A stretch of 64,000 bases of DNA from WQXF01 sp031552825 (GTDB lineage: Bacteria; Bacillota; Clostridia; Christensenellales; Aristaeellaceae), in NCBI GenBank assembly GCA_031552825.1, contig JAVBMD010000013.1, positions 15,461 through 79,460 on the forward strand, written 5' to 3'. Under the pieces are notes generated by a model. It saw nothing but the letters and a program-made list of their open reading frames with translations, had not been told where the DNA came from and did no database searches. Position numbers and translations under genes: made by a program. Of the stretch, positions 1 through 6,602 are shown one piece after another. The number at the start of each line of letters is the position of its first letter. The stretch's first letter is position 1.

Positions 1-922
1 TGTCGGCAGGGTACTCGGAGTTGTACACCACCATATCCCGGAACAGAAAGTTATCGCCGACGCCGAATTCCTGCGCCTCATCGCTCATTTTTTTATAACC
101 CAGCTCGCGAGTAAGGCCCGCGAAGGTTACGTTGCAGCTCTTCGCAAAGGCGTCCTGCAGGCTCATGACGCCGTGAACATTGTTGCCGGCATCGGTCACC
201 ACCGACTTCTCCACCTGCAATCTGCCGGTACACTCGTATTGCCGCGCCTGCGCGTCCGGCAGATTGTTGAGCACGGCGGCCAAGGTTACGATTTTAAACG
301 TGGAGCCCGGCGGGTACCTGCCCTGCGTTGCGCGGTTCAGCAGCGGGCTGCCCTCGGCCTGCTTGGCGGCCTCGATGCCCACCGGATCAAAGTCCGGCTT
401 GGAGACCATCGCATAGATATCCCCGGTGCGGTAGTTGAGGATCACCACCGCGCCCGATTGCCCCTTGGGGAACCCCTCGGAGATGTAGGTGTTGAGCTGC
501 GCGCTGAGGGTAAGCTGAATATCGTCGCCGCGCCGCTCTCCGCCCTGAAACAGCTGCACGATCCGTTCGGCGATGTTGGCTTTGAACCCGAGCAGATACT
601 GCGCATGAAAGGTCTCCACGCCGTTGGCGACGTTGCCGCCGTTGTCGCCGATCACGTGGGACACGGCGCGCCGGGTATCGCCGCTTTGCGCGTAGTGGCG
701 CGCGCCCGCGTCGTCGGTATAGGCCAGCAGGGTTCCTTCCCGGTCGGTAACCGAGCCGGTGCGTACCACCTGCTTTTGCGAACTTAGCCGCGGATTGTAC
801 GGGTTGGCGAACCAACGCCCGCCGAAGAAATAGACCGAATACGAAAAATACACGCCGAAACCGATAAACAAGCACAGCAGCAGCGCGGCCAGCATGCGGA
901 TATTGCGCCGGATCTCCTTCAC
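1..922 (-). CDS. Class B penicillin-binding protein (transpeptidase), C-terminus cut by the window edge
   Basis: D,D-transpeptidase that cross-links peptidoglycan as partner of the SEDS glycosyltransferase encoded just upstream. About 307 residues are visible. I start it at the GTG at 922, which overlaps the TGA of the upstream gene (GTGA) and has a GGAGGGGGTGA Shine-Dalgarno. The protein opens with a short basic stretch and one membrane anchor (residues ~8-30). The catalytic motif YPPGSTFK places the acyl-serine at about residue 207, and the second motif SCN lies at 262-264. The third motif (KTG) would lie outside the window. The short region between anchor and catalytic domain resembles the PbpA type more than the large PBP2/PBP3 types. 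The gene order FHA - RodA - PBP is like the rodA-pbpA region of Actinobacteria and is also seen in some Clostridia. Incomplete only because of the window edge. Confidence 0.93.
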   Translation of the reverse strand, partial: MKEIRRNIRMLAALLLCLFIGFGVYFSYSVYFFGGRWFANPYNPRLSSQKQVVRTGSVTDREGTLLAYTDDAGARHYAQSGDTRRAVSHVIGDNGGNVANGVETFHAQYLLGFKANIAERIVQLFQGGERRGDDIQLTLSAQLNTYISEGFPKGQSGAVVILNYRTGDIYAMVSKPDFDPVGIEAAKQAEGSPLLNRATQGRYPPGSTFKIVTLAAVLNNLPDAQARQYECTGRLQVEKSVVTDAGNNVHGVMSLQDAFAKSCNVTFAGLTRELGYKKMSDEAQEFGVGDNFLFRDMVVYNSEYPAD

Positions 923-2199
923 GCCAGCTTCACCCCCTCCGCCGCCTCCAAGATGCTGGCGTCGCGCTCGGCATCCACCTCGATGCGGGAGGCCACCCCC
1001 TGCAAGAAGCCGATCAGCCCCATGCACGAAAGCAGCGAGGTACCGCCGTAGCTGATGAAGGGCATGGTGATGCCGGTCAGCGGGATCATCTTGATGACAC
1101 CGGCGATGATGACGAAGGTTTGCACGCCCAGCAGCATCGTGCAGCCGAAGGCCAGCAGCGCATAGAAGGACTGGCGCGCGCGCAGCGCGATGGAAAACCC
1201 ACGAATCAGCAACACGATGTACGCCAAGATGACGCACAGGCCGAAAATAATGCCGAACTGCTCGCAAATCACCGCAAACACAAAATCGGTATGGTAGGCC
1301 GGAATGGTACGGGGCAGGCCCAAACCCAGGCCCAAGCCGAACAGGCCGCCGGAGCCGATGGCCATCAGCGCCTGGATGATCTGGTACCCCTTGCCCAGCG
1401 CGTCCGCCCAAGGATTGCGCCAGATGGCCACGCGCACCTTGACGTGGCTAAAGGACAGATACCCTGCCACCGCCGCCGCCACGCCGCCGCCCAGCCCAAG
1501 CACCGTGAGCATCACATTGCTGGTCGCGACGAAATATACCGACAGCGTCGTCAGATAGTACATCAGCGCGGTACCCAAATCGCGCTGCACAAACAAAATG
1601 CCGAGGCAGCCGATGACAAACATCGCGGCGGGCAGGATGCCGCGCAAACCGCGCCGCGTGGAGAAAAACCATGCCAGCACGATGACCAGCGCCAGCTTCA
1701 CCACCTCGGAAGGCTGAAACATGCCGATCCATGGCAGGGAAACCCAGATCTTTGCGCCATTGTTCCACTGCCCGATGGCGATCGGCAGCGCAAGCAAACC
1801 GATACAGGCAGGCATCATGAGCCAGCAAAGCGCGCGCCAGCTGCGCACCAACCGCACCAGCACAACGCCGATCATCATCACGGCAAAGCCCAGCGCATAG
1901 AACTGCGCCTGACGGATGCCGGTTTCCGGCGCCACACAGTAGAGGATGACGATACCCACCCCGCAAAGGAAGTTGGTCAACGCCATCAGCAGGCGGTCTA
2001 GCGGAAACAGCTTCGGCAACAGCATGGTGGAAACCCAGCAAAGCACCGGCAAACAGCCCGCCAAAACCAGCGCCTCAAGGTTGATCGACGGCGGCTTGAC
2101 GGCGATGAGCAGCAGCGCGCTGAACTCAAACAGCACGATGGCGCTGACCAGCAGCCGAATGGGGTTCCGCGCGCGCTCCCTTCGCGCCAATGGCTTCAC
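919..2199 (-). CDS. RodA/FtsW/SpoVE-family (SEDS) peptidoglycan glycosyltransferase
   Basis: Polymerises lipid II into glycan strands in the membrane, working with the class B PBP encoded directly downstream. The 426-residue, multi-spanning protein carries hallmark SEDS segments: FQPSEVVKLAL, DLGTALMYY, RNPWADALGKGYQ, AYHTDFVFAVICEQFG (extracellular loop with the conserved acidic residue) and PLTGITMPFISYGGTSLL near the C-terminus. Length fits the family. Start choice is not settled: the GTG at 2199 overlaps the stop of the FHA gene (GTGA), but the GGAGGAGG ribosome site lies immediately against it and has better spacing to an in-frame TTG at 2190. The overlaps on both sides show translational coupling in a three-gene operon. 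Whether it serves elongation or division cannot be told from sequence; I favour elongation because of the PbpA-like partner. Confidence 0.95.
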   Translation of the reverse strand: MKPLARRERARNPIRLLVSAIVLFEFSALLLIAVKPPSINLEALVLAGCLPVLCWVSTMLLPKLFPLDRLLMALTNFLCGVGIVILYCVAPETGIRQAQFYALGFAVMMIGVVLVRLVRSWRALCWLMMPACIGLLALPIAIGQWNNGAKIWVSLPWIGMFQPSEVVKLALVIVLAWFFSTRRGLRGILPAAMFVIGCLGILFVQRDLGTALMYYLTTLSVYFVATSNVMLTVLGLGGGVAAAVAGYLSFSHVKVRVAIWRNPWADALGKGYQIIQALMAIGSGGLFGLGLGLGLPRTIPAYHTDFVFAVICEQFGIIFGLCVILAYIVLLIRGFSIALRARQSFYALLAFGCTMLLGVQTFVIIAGVIKMIPLTGITMPFISYGGTSLLSCMGLIGFLQGVASRIEVDAERDASILEAAEGVKLA

Positions 2200-3074
2200 C
2201 TCCTCCGCCGTTTCTTGTTGCCGTATATGGGGTTATCATCGTACCGCGGCGGCTTCTCAAAGTAAAACTCCGCTTCCGGAAATTCTTCCTCGGGGCGTTC
2301 TTCCTCAGAGCGTTCCTCATCGAAAGAATCTTCTTCGAAGGGATCTTCTCCGAAACGATCTTCTCCGAAACGATCTTCTCCGAAACGATCTTCTTCGAAA
2401 GGATCTTCTCCGAAACGATCTTCTTCGAAAGGATCTTCTCCGAAAGGATCCTCTTCAAAAGAATCCTCTTCAAAAAAACCATCATTCGAAAACGCTTCCG
2501 ATCCCGCCTTCGCTTTCCCCTTGCGGGATTGTTTGCCGCCAGACTTTTTCTTTTTCGAAACCTTCGCGGGCGGATCATACGTCGGCGCGTCGATTTTCTC
2601 CATCTCGTGCTCGATCCCGGCAAACAGACGAAGTTGGAGCACCACCGCGCCCATCGTCAGCAAAGCGCCATGGCGGAGGACGGCCTCGCAGCCCGGCGGC
2701 AGCGGCTGATCGTCGACGCGAAGCGGCTCATCGCGAAAGGGGCGCAGATGCATCCCATCCGAGCGAAATTCAAATAACGCTTGCCGACCGGCCACGCTGG
2801 GATGGTGCACCCGAATATCGCACCCGGAAGCGCTGCCGATTACGCCCTCCATCGGCACCGGGATCGAATCCCCGCCGCGCAGGGCGCGGCTTTCGCCCTC
2901 GAGCACATAGAACGCACCGATAAACCCGGCATCGGGCAGTTGGCGCAGTTTGCGCTTGCGCTGACGCGATTCCAGGCGCAGCCAGCTAAAGCCCCGCCAC
3001 ACCACGACAATGCCGAGCAGGGCAAACCAGTACCGCGCGGCCAGCACCAGCACTTCATACCAATCCCTTTGCAC
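2196..3074 (-). CDS. Membrane-anchored FHA-like domain protein with acidic pentapeptide repeat
   Basis: First gene of the FHA-RodA-PBP operon, 292 residues from the GTG at 3074. I prefer this start because GAGGGGG sits 7 nt upstream; the ATG at 3119 lies where the predicted promoter would start transcription. One transmembrane segment (about residues 8-30) is followed by a basic stretch (RQRKRK) and an FHA-like fold around residues 60-145. Key phosphothreonine-binding positions look degenerate: the usual GR is GS, and the usual SRxH region reads VAGRQA. After a Lys-rich linker comes a run of ten pentapeptides of the form F-E/G-E-D-S/P/R, then an acidic tail ending in KKRRRR. In related operons FHA proteins link Ser/Thr kinase signalling to wall synthesis. 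Here the binding site may be lost, so a scaffolding role is equally possible. Confidence 0.82.
   Translation of the reverse strand: MQRDWYEVLVLAARYWFALLGIVVVWRGFSWLRLESRQRKRKLRQLPDAGFIGAFYVLEGESRALRGGDSIPVPMEGVIGSASGCDIRVHHPSVAGRQALFEFRSDGMHLRPFRDEPLRVDDQPLPPGCEAVLRHGALLTMGAVVLQLRLFAGIEHEMEKIDAPTYDPPAKVSKKKKSGGKQSRKGKAKAGSEAFSNDGFFEEDSFEEDPFGEDPFEEDRFGEDPFEEDRFGEDRFGEDRFGEDPFEEDSFDEERSEEERPEEEFPEAEFYFEKPPRYDDNPIYGNKKRRRR
2330..2480 (-). repeat. 15-bp tandem repeat encoding FEEDP/FGEDR pentapeptides
   Basis: Inside the FHA gene, about ten in-frame 15-bp units (variants of GATCTTCTCCGAAAC on the plus strand) encode F-E/G-E-D-S/P/R. The units differ mostly at two codon positions, so the array is still close to perfect at DNA level and prone to copy-number change. 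Confidence 0.85.
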
Positions 3075-3122
3075 GCGCGCACCCCCTCGATATCCCGTTC
3101 GCCCGCTTCGACAATTCATTTC

Positions 3123-3150
3123 ATTATATCATAAATATCGCATATAGAAC
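3123..3150 (-). promoter_or_regulatory. Promoter of the FHA-RodA-PBP operon
   Basis: On the minus strand a perfect TATAAT (3123-3128) lies in an AT-rich patch. The -35 is weak (CGTTCT-like with 17-bp spacing). Transcription would start near 3116, which argues against the ATG at 3119 and for the GTG at 3074 as start of the first gene. Confidence 0.5.
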
Positions 3151-3259
3151 GGTTCGGGCACAAAAAACCCTGCCGCCTTCATGTGCGACTATGAAGTATT
3201 TTTCATATTCAGCGCGCCAAAACCCTTGGTTTTTAAGGGTTGATTTGATGTTGCGCGCC

Positions 3260-3289
3260 TTGACACTCGCTCCGCCATTTTTCTATAAT
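3260..3289 (+). promoter_or_regulatory. Sigma-A-type promoter of the first CAP gene
   Basis: TTGACA (3260-3265), 18-bp spacer, TATAAT (3284-3289). Transcription should start near 3296, giving a leader of about 75 nt with a small hairpin (AAGGG/CCCTT) and no recognisable riboswitch. Confidence 0.78.
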
Positions 3290-3370
3290 GAAAACATAAA
3301 ATGCATTTCCAGTAAAACAATTCTCCGGCAAGGGGTTCGCCCTTTAGCCGCCAATAAGGATGATCGCATC

Positions 3371-4642
3371 ATGACCACAAAACCCTCCCAAATGTTAGAT
3401 CAAACCCTGCGCCTGCTATCGGTTATCGTCGCGTTATTGGCGGCGCTATTGATTATGGCGCTGGTAACCACCGCGTTGGCGGAGGAAAACTTTTCCGCCG
3501 AGGTGGTGCATTTGGTCAACATAGAGCGATTGAAGGCCGGTTTGCCCTCGCTGGAGGAGCAGCCCGATCTATTGCCCGCCGCCAGCGCGCGCGCGCAGGA
3601 GGCCGCCATAAAGTTTTCCCATACCCGCCCGGATGGCAGCAAGTGGAAAACCATATTCAACGAGCACCATATCGCCGCGATTCGCGTCGGCGAGAATCTT
3701 GCGATGGGGCAGCGCTCGCCCAAATCGGTGGTGCGGGCTTGGATGGCCAGCACCAGCCATCGCAACAACATTTTGAACCCAGAATTCGATCACATCGCCG
3801 TCGGCCTATACGAAAAAAACGGCGTGCGCTATTGGAGCCAGCTTTTCACCCATAGCAGCGCCACCGTTTCGGTCGACGCATCCGCCAAACCGGTCGTTAC
3901 CGAGCAAAAGGCAATGGTTTCAGGCACGCCCACGCTAAACGTGCGCGCAAGCGCCAGCACAAAGAGCCAAGTGCTCACCATCGCCGACGAAGGGCGCCGC
4001 ATGACGGTGCTGGCGGTCTCCGGCAAGTGGGCCTACGTGCAGACCAACGACGGTACCACCGGCTGGGCAAGCACCAAGTTCCTCGTGCTCGGCCCCAAGG
4101 CTGTCGGCGCGCCACAATTGGTCGTCGACGCAAGCGCCGTCTCCTCGGCACCTCTCCTCGCGAAAGCCCCGCCGCCGGTGCTGACGATCGTCGCCGCCGA
4201 CCCCGATCCTCGCGAGGCCACGGTTAGCGGCACCTCCTCGCTCAACGTGCGCAGCCGCGCCACCACCAAGGCGCGTATACTCACCGCCGCCGCGAAGGGC
4301 AGCACGCTCTACGTGCTGGAAACCTCGGGAGACTGGGCGCGCGTGCGCACGCTCGACGGCACCGAAGGCTGGGCCAGCACGAAGTATCTTTCTATGGATC
4401 CGGAGCCGACGCCGATCCAGCCGACCAAGCATCGTCCAATGCTGGCCAGCGGAAACACCGCGCGCGTCGCCGGAATGCCCACCCTCAACATCCGCAGCAA
4501 AGCCTCCACAAAAAGCCAAGTGTTGGCCATTGCCTCCGAGGGAACCAAGCTGAGCGTGCTGGAGGTTTCCGGCAAGTGGGCGCGCGTGCAGCTAGCCGAC
4601 GGCACCGAAGGCTGGGTGAGCACAAAATACCTTGCCGCCTAA
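3371..4642 (+). CDS. Secreted CAP-domain (SCP/PR1-like) protein with three SH3b repeats
   Basis: 423 residues from the ATG at 3371 (AAGGATGATCGCATC upstream; the same frame is open for 60 codons further but crosses the promoter). The N-terminus has a hydrophobic signal segment (~10-38) ending TTALA before EEN, a likely signal peptidase I site. A CAP domain follows (~40-155) with the family signature region FSHTRPDGS, GENLA and HRNNILNPEFDHIAVG. Three bacterial SH3 domains come next (~180-240, 280-340, 365-423), each with the pattern LNVRS.AST...V L...G.W..V....G..GW.S.K(F/Y)L. SH3b repeats usually tether proteins to cell-wall peptides, so this is probably a wall-associated CAP protein. The biochemical role of bacterial CAP domains is mostly unknown. 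A paralogue without SH3 repeats lies downstream. Confidence 0.9.
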   Translation: MTTKPSQMLDQTLRLLSVIVALLAALLIMALVTTALAEENFSAEVVHLVNIERLKAGLPSLEEQPDLLPAASARAQEAAIKFSHTRPDGSKWKTIFNEHHIAAIRVGENLAMGQRSPKSVVRAWMASTSHRNNILNPEFDHIAVGLYEKNGVRYWSQLFTHSSATVSVDASAKPVVTEQKAMVSGTPTLNVRASASTKSQVLTIADEGRRMTVLAVSGKWAYVQTNDGTTGWASTKFLVLGPKAVGAPQLVVDASAVSSAPLLAKAPPPVLTIVAADPDPREATVSGTSSLNVRSRATTKARILTAAAKGSTLYVLETSGDWARVRTLDGTEGWASTKYLSMDPEPTPIQPTKHRPMLASGNTARVAGMPTLNIRSKASTKSQVLAIASEGTKLSVLEVSGKWARVQLADGTEGWVSTKYLAA

Positions 4643-4706
4643 ATCGCGCATTCCCCCCGGACCACAGTGCAAATTGGTATTAATGCAGATTTTAGATTTG
4701 TGCATA

Positions 4707-4735
4707 TTGACGCTACAATGACGCGCACATATAAT
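4707..4735 (+). promoter_or_regulatory. Promoter of the riboswitch-controlled CAP gene
   Basis: TTGACG (4707-4712), exactly 17 bp, TATAAT (4730-4735). Transcription would begin near 4742, leaving a leader of about 505 nt that holds four aptamers before the ATG at 5248. Confidence 0.8.
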
Positions 4736-4805
4736 GTAGGCGTAAGGTGAACCTCGGCGTTTCTTGCTCCTTGAAAACCATACAGCAGACATCCTCCAAC
4801 TGTCT

Positions 4806-4888
4806 TAGTCCAATAGCAAACCACGCGAAAGCGTGGGACGCAAAGCCATAGGGCCTTCGCGGATTCCCGCATGGCAGCCTGGCCGCCT
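4806..4888 (+). ncRNA. GEMM-I (c-di-GMP-I class) riboswitch aptamer, copy 1 of 4
   Basis: Contains the family core in order: GCAAACC, the P1b-like hairpin CCACGC-GAAA-GCGTGG with its GNRA tetraloop, the invariant GGGACGCAAAGCC, a GGGCCT segment, a second hairpin GCGG-ATTC-CCGC and the 3' arm ATGGCAGCCTGGCCGCC. These match the known Vibrio Vc2 aptamer element by element. Bases before GCAAACC read AAT-A here, unlike copies 2 and 3. Confidence 0.9.
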
Positions 4889-4926
4889 CAAGATTCTGTT
4901 TCTCTGCACTACAGAAAACAGGACAT

Positions 4927-5020
4927 CCTCAACGAACAGGCAAACCACGCGAAAGCGTGGGACGCAAAACTATAGGGTCTAAACGGCTCACGCCGCATGA
5001 TCGCCAGTCGCCGAATCGAG
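4927..5020 (+). ncRNA. GEMM-I riboswitch aptamer, copy 2 of 4
   Basis: Core elements GGCAAACC, CCACGC-GAAA-GCGTGG, GGGACGCAAAACTATAGGGTCT, hairpin CGGC-TCAC-GCCG and 3' arm ATGATCGCCAGTCGCC. It is one unit of a 94-bp direct duplication shared with copy 3. The CAAAACTAT and GATCGCCAG segments set copies 2 and 3 apart from 1 and 4. Confidence 0.87.
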
Positions 5021-5114
5021 CCTCAACGAACCGGCAAACCACGTGAAAGCGTGGGACGCAAAACTATAGGGTCTAAACGGCTTACGCCGCATGATCGCCA
5101 GTCGCCGAATCGAG
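5021..5114 (+). ncRNA. GEMM-I riboswitch aptamer, copy 3 of 4
   Basis: Second unit of the 94-bp direct duplication, differing from copy 2 at three bases: one just before GGCAAACC, one that turns the C-G closing pair of the GAAA hairpin into a U-G wobble, and one in the loop of the CGGC/GCCG hairpin. All core aptamer elements are intact. Confidence 0.87.
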
Positions 5115-5137
5115 AACGTCCTAGTCACTAGGAGTTC
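5114..5137 (+). promoter_or_regulatory. Hairpin between riboswitch copies 3 and 4
   Basis: Inverted repeat GAAC..CCTAGT-C-ACTAGG.GTTC. No T-run follows, so it is not an obvious intrinsic terminator; it may insulate the last aptamer or act in the expression platform. Confidence 0.45.
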
Positions 5138-5151
5138 TTGAAATATCATTA

Positions 5152-5230
5152 ACGAAAACGCAAACCACGCGAAAGCGTGGGACGCAAAGCTAAAGGGCCT
5201 TCGCGGTTTTCCGCATGGCAGCCTAGCCAC
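5152..5230 (+). ncRNA. GEMM-I riboswitch aptamer, copy 4 of 4, next to the ribosome site
   Basis: Core elements GCAAACC, CCACGC-GAAA-GCGTGG, GGGACGCAAAGCTAAAGGGCC, hairpin GCGG-TTTT-CCGC and 3' arm ATGGCAGCCTAGCCACC. The 3' arm ends only a few bases before the AAAGGGAG ribosome binding site of the CAP gene at 5248. This placement, and the absence of a terminator, point to control of translation initiation. Closest in sequence to copy 1. Confidence 0.9.
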
Positions 5231-5247
5231 CGAAAGGGAGATATTTC

Positions 5248-5811
5248 ATGATGACCATCAATAACACTTCTCGTATGCTTAACCGCGCTCTGCAGGTGCT
5301 GGCCGTGATCGTCGTTCTGATCGCTTCCTTCTTGGTACTGGCGCTGGCCACCAGCGCGATGGCCGAGGAAGACGCTTTCACCACCGAAGTGATTCGCCTG
5401 GTGAACGTCGAGCGTTCCAAGGCTGGGCTTCCCGCCCTCCAGGAGCAGGCCGACCTGATCCCCGCCGCAAACACCCGCGCGCAGGAAGCGTCCGTGAAGT
5501 TCTCGCACACCCGCCCCGATGGAAGCAAGTGGAAGACTGTGTTCAATGAGTATCACATCGCTTCTACCTACCGCGGCGAGAATCTGGCCGAAGGCCAGAA
5601 GACCCCCAAGGCCGTCGTCAAGGCGTGGATGGCGAGCGAAGGCCACCGCAAGAACATCATGAACCCCGAGTTCGATCACATTGCGGTTGGTCTGCACGAG
5701 GAGGGTGGTCGGCTGTATTGGAGCCAGCTGTTCATTCGCGCGCCCAAGACCGAGATTCTTTCCGAGACCACGGTCGCGGCCGCCGATGCGTTGGCGCAGG
5801 AGAACATCTGA
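5248..5811 (+). CDS. Secreted CAP-domain protein under riboswitch control
   Basis: 187 residues. The N-terminal hydrophobic signal segment (~12-38) ends SAMA before EED, a likely signal peptidase I site. One CAP domain follows (~42-170) with FSHTRPDGS, RGENLAEGQ, HRKNIMNPEFDHIAVG and YWSQLF, closely similar to the gene ending at 4642 but without the three SH3 repeats. The tail is short and acidic. Codon choice (CTG, AAG, ATC, GAG) is more biased than in the paralogue, which suggests high expression. The gene is preceded by a promoter and four tandem GEMM-I aptamers and followed by a strong terminator, so it is a single-gene transcript whose translation is probably set by a cyclic dinucleotide. 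The ATG at 5251 is an alternative start. Confidence 0.9.
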   Translation: MMTINNTSRMLNRALQVLAVIVVLIASFLVLALATSAMAEEDAFTTEVIRLVNVERSKAGLPALQEQADLIPAANTRAQEASVKFSHTRPDGSKWKTVFNEYHIASTYRGENLAEGQKTPKAVVKAWMASEGHRKNIMNPEFDHIAVGLHEEGGRLYWSQLFIRAPKTEILSETTVAAADALAQENI

Positions 5812-5833
5812 TTCCCGATGGTCACCTTACGTG

Positions 5834-5865
5834 AAAAACCGCTGTCAAACGGCAGCGGTTTTTTT
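5834..5865. terminator. Bidirectional intrinsic terminator between convergent genes
   Basis: Stem AAAAACCGCTG / CAGCGGTTTTT (5834-5844 with 5853-5863) with T-runs on both strands. It ends the CAP transcript on plus and the J-domain/DUF2284/small-ORF transcript on minus. Confidence 0.9.
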
Positions 5866-5889
5866 GAACCTTTGATCGCGTTGGTTGTT

Positions 5890-6009
5890 TTACTTCGTCC
5901 CCTGAGGGTTGTCCTTCCACATCCCCTTGGGCTGGAGCGATTGTTTCTTTTGCGCTTGTATCGCGGGAGCAGCCTGCTTGTTTTTGTCCTTCTTGGGCGA
6001 CTTGGGCAT
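5890..6009 (-). CDS. Small basic protein of 39 residues, unknown function
   Basis: Starts MPKSPKKDKNKQ and ends WKDNPQGTK. The ATG at 6009 has a clear GAGGTGAT Shine-Dalgarno about 5 nt upstream. It follows the DUF2284 gene by about 40 bp and precedes a terminator, so it is probably the last gene of that operon. Composition is Lys/Gln/Pro-rich with no membrane segment or Cys. I do not recognise a family. The good ribosome site and position before the terminator are the evidence that it is real. Confidence 0.55.
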   Translation of the reverse strand: MPKSPKKDKNKQAAPAIQAQKKQSLQPKGMWKDNPQGTK

Positions 6010-6050
6010 GGCGATCACCTCGCCAACAGCTTGCCCGAACGCACGAATCG

Positions 6051-6596
6051 CTATTCCACAAAGACAGCGGCGTACCAGTTCTGCTCCTGATCCGGCGTGA
6101 GCAGCGGCTCCAGCGGCAAACCGAGGCGGCGCACGGTGGCAAATACGTCGATACCGACGCTATGAAAGGCCGGGCGCGCCTTTTGCGGAAAGCGGCAGGG
6201 TTCGCAGCTATGCCCTGCGCAGCGCTTGCACAGCGCGCAATCGCTGAGCGAAAACGCCAGCGGATGGCCGCTCAAAAAAGCCAAACGTTCGAGTTCATAG
6301 GAAATGAGTTGCGCGGGCTTCTTTTCATGGCTGTGTACGATGATGCCCCAGCGATAGCGCGAGAACATGTCGTGGTATTCGGCAATGCTCGGACTGCCGG
6401 GGCGGGAAGGGCAAGTGTGCAGCTTGCCCCAATCGTCGCAGCCATACATGCACTTGAGCAGCGTGCGCGGGTCAAACGCAATATCGGATATCACAAAAGG
6501 CACGGCATGCGCCGCGCCCATCTCCAATGCCTTGGCGATCCATTGCGCGCAAAGCGCCTCCGCCGCTGGTTCCAGCCGAAGCTTTTCTTGTGCCAT
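6051..6596 (-). CDS. DUF2284-type predicted metal-binding protein
   Basis: 181 residues. Two cysteine clusters typical of DUF2284 are visible: KCMYGCDDWGKLHTCPS in the first half and CALCKRCAGHSCEPC followed by FPQKARP around residues 118-138, then the family-typical GIDVFATVRRLG. The Cys spacing suggests bound metal or an iron-sulfur centre; no enzymatic role is established. It lies 6 bp downstream of the J-domain gene on the same strand, so the two are co-transcribed. No signal peptide, so cytoplasmic. Confidence 0.88.
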   Translation of the reverse strand: MAQEKLRLEPAAEALCAQWIAKALEMGAAHAVPFVISDIAFDPRTLLKCMYGCDDWGKLHTCPSRPGSPSIAEYHDMFSRYRWGIIVHSHEKKPAQLISYELERLAFLSGHPLAFSLSDCALCKRCAGHSCEPCRFPQKARPAFHSVGIDVFATVRRLGLPLEPLLTPDQEQNWYAAVFVE

Positions 6597-6602
6597 TGCT
6601 CG

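Noticed and set aside
387..875. Minus-strand 162-codon frame inside the PBP gene
   Set aside because: It is an out-of-frame Arg-rich shadow; the true frame shows the PPGSTFK and SCN motifs of the transpeptidase.
4806..5230. Regularly spaced repeats that might be read as a CRISPR array
   Set aside because: Repeat units are whole GEMM-I aptamers with conserved internal structure; intervening lengths vary and no cas genes are present.
5822..6142. Minus-strand frame of 106 codons over the small-ORF region
   Set aside because: It overlaps the bidirectional terminator and the 3' end of the DUF2284 gene in another frame; the 39-codon frame with a ribosome site is the better call.
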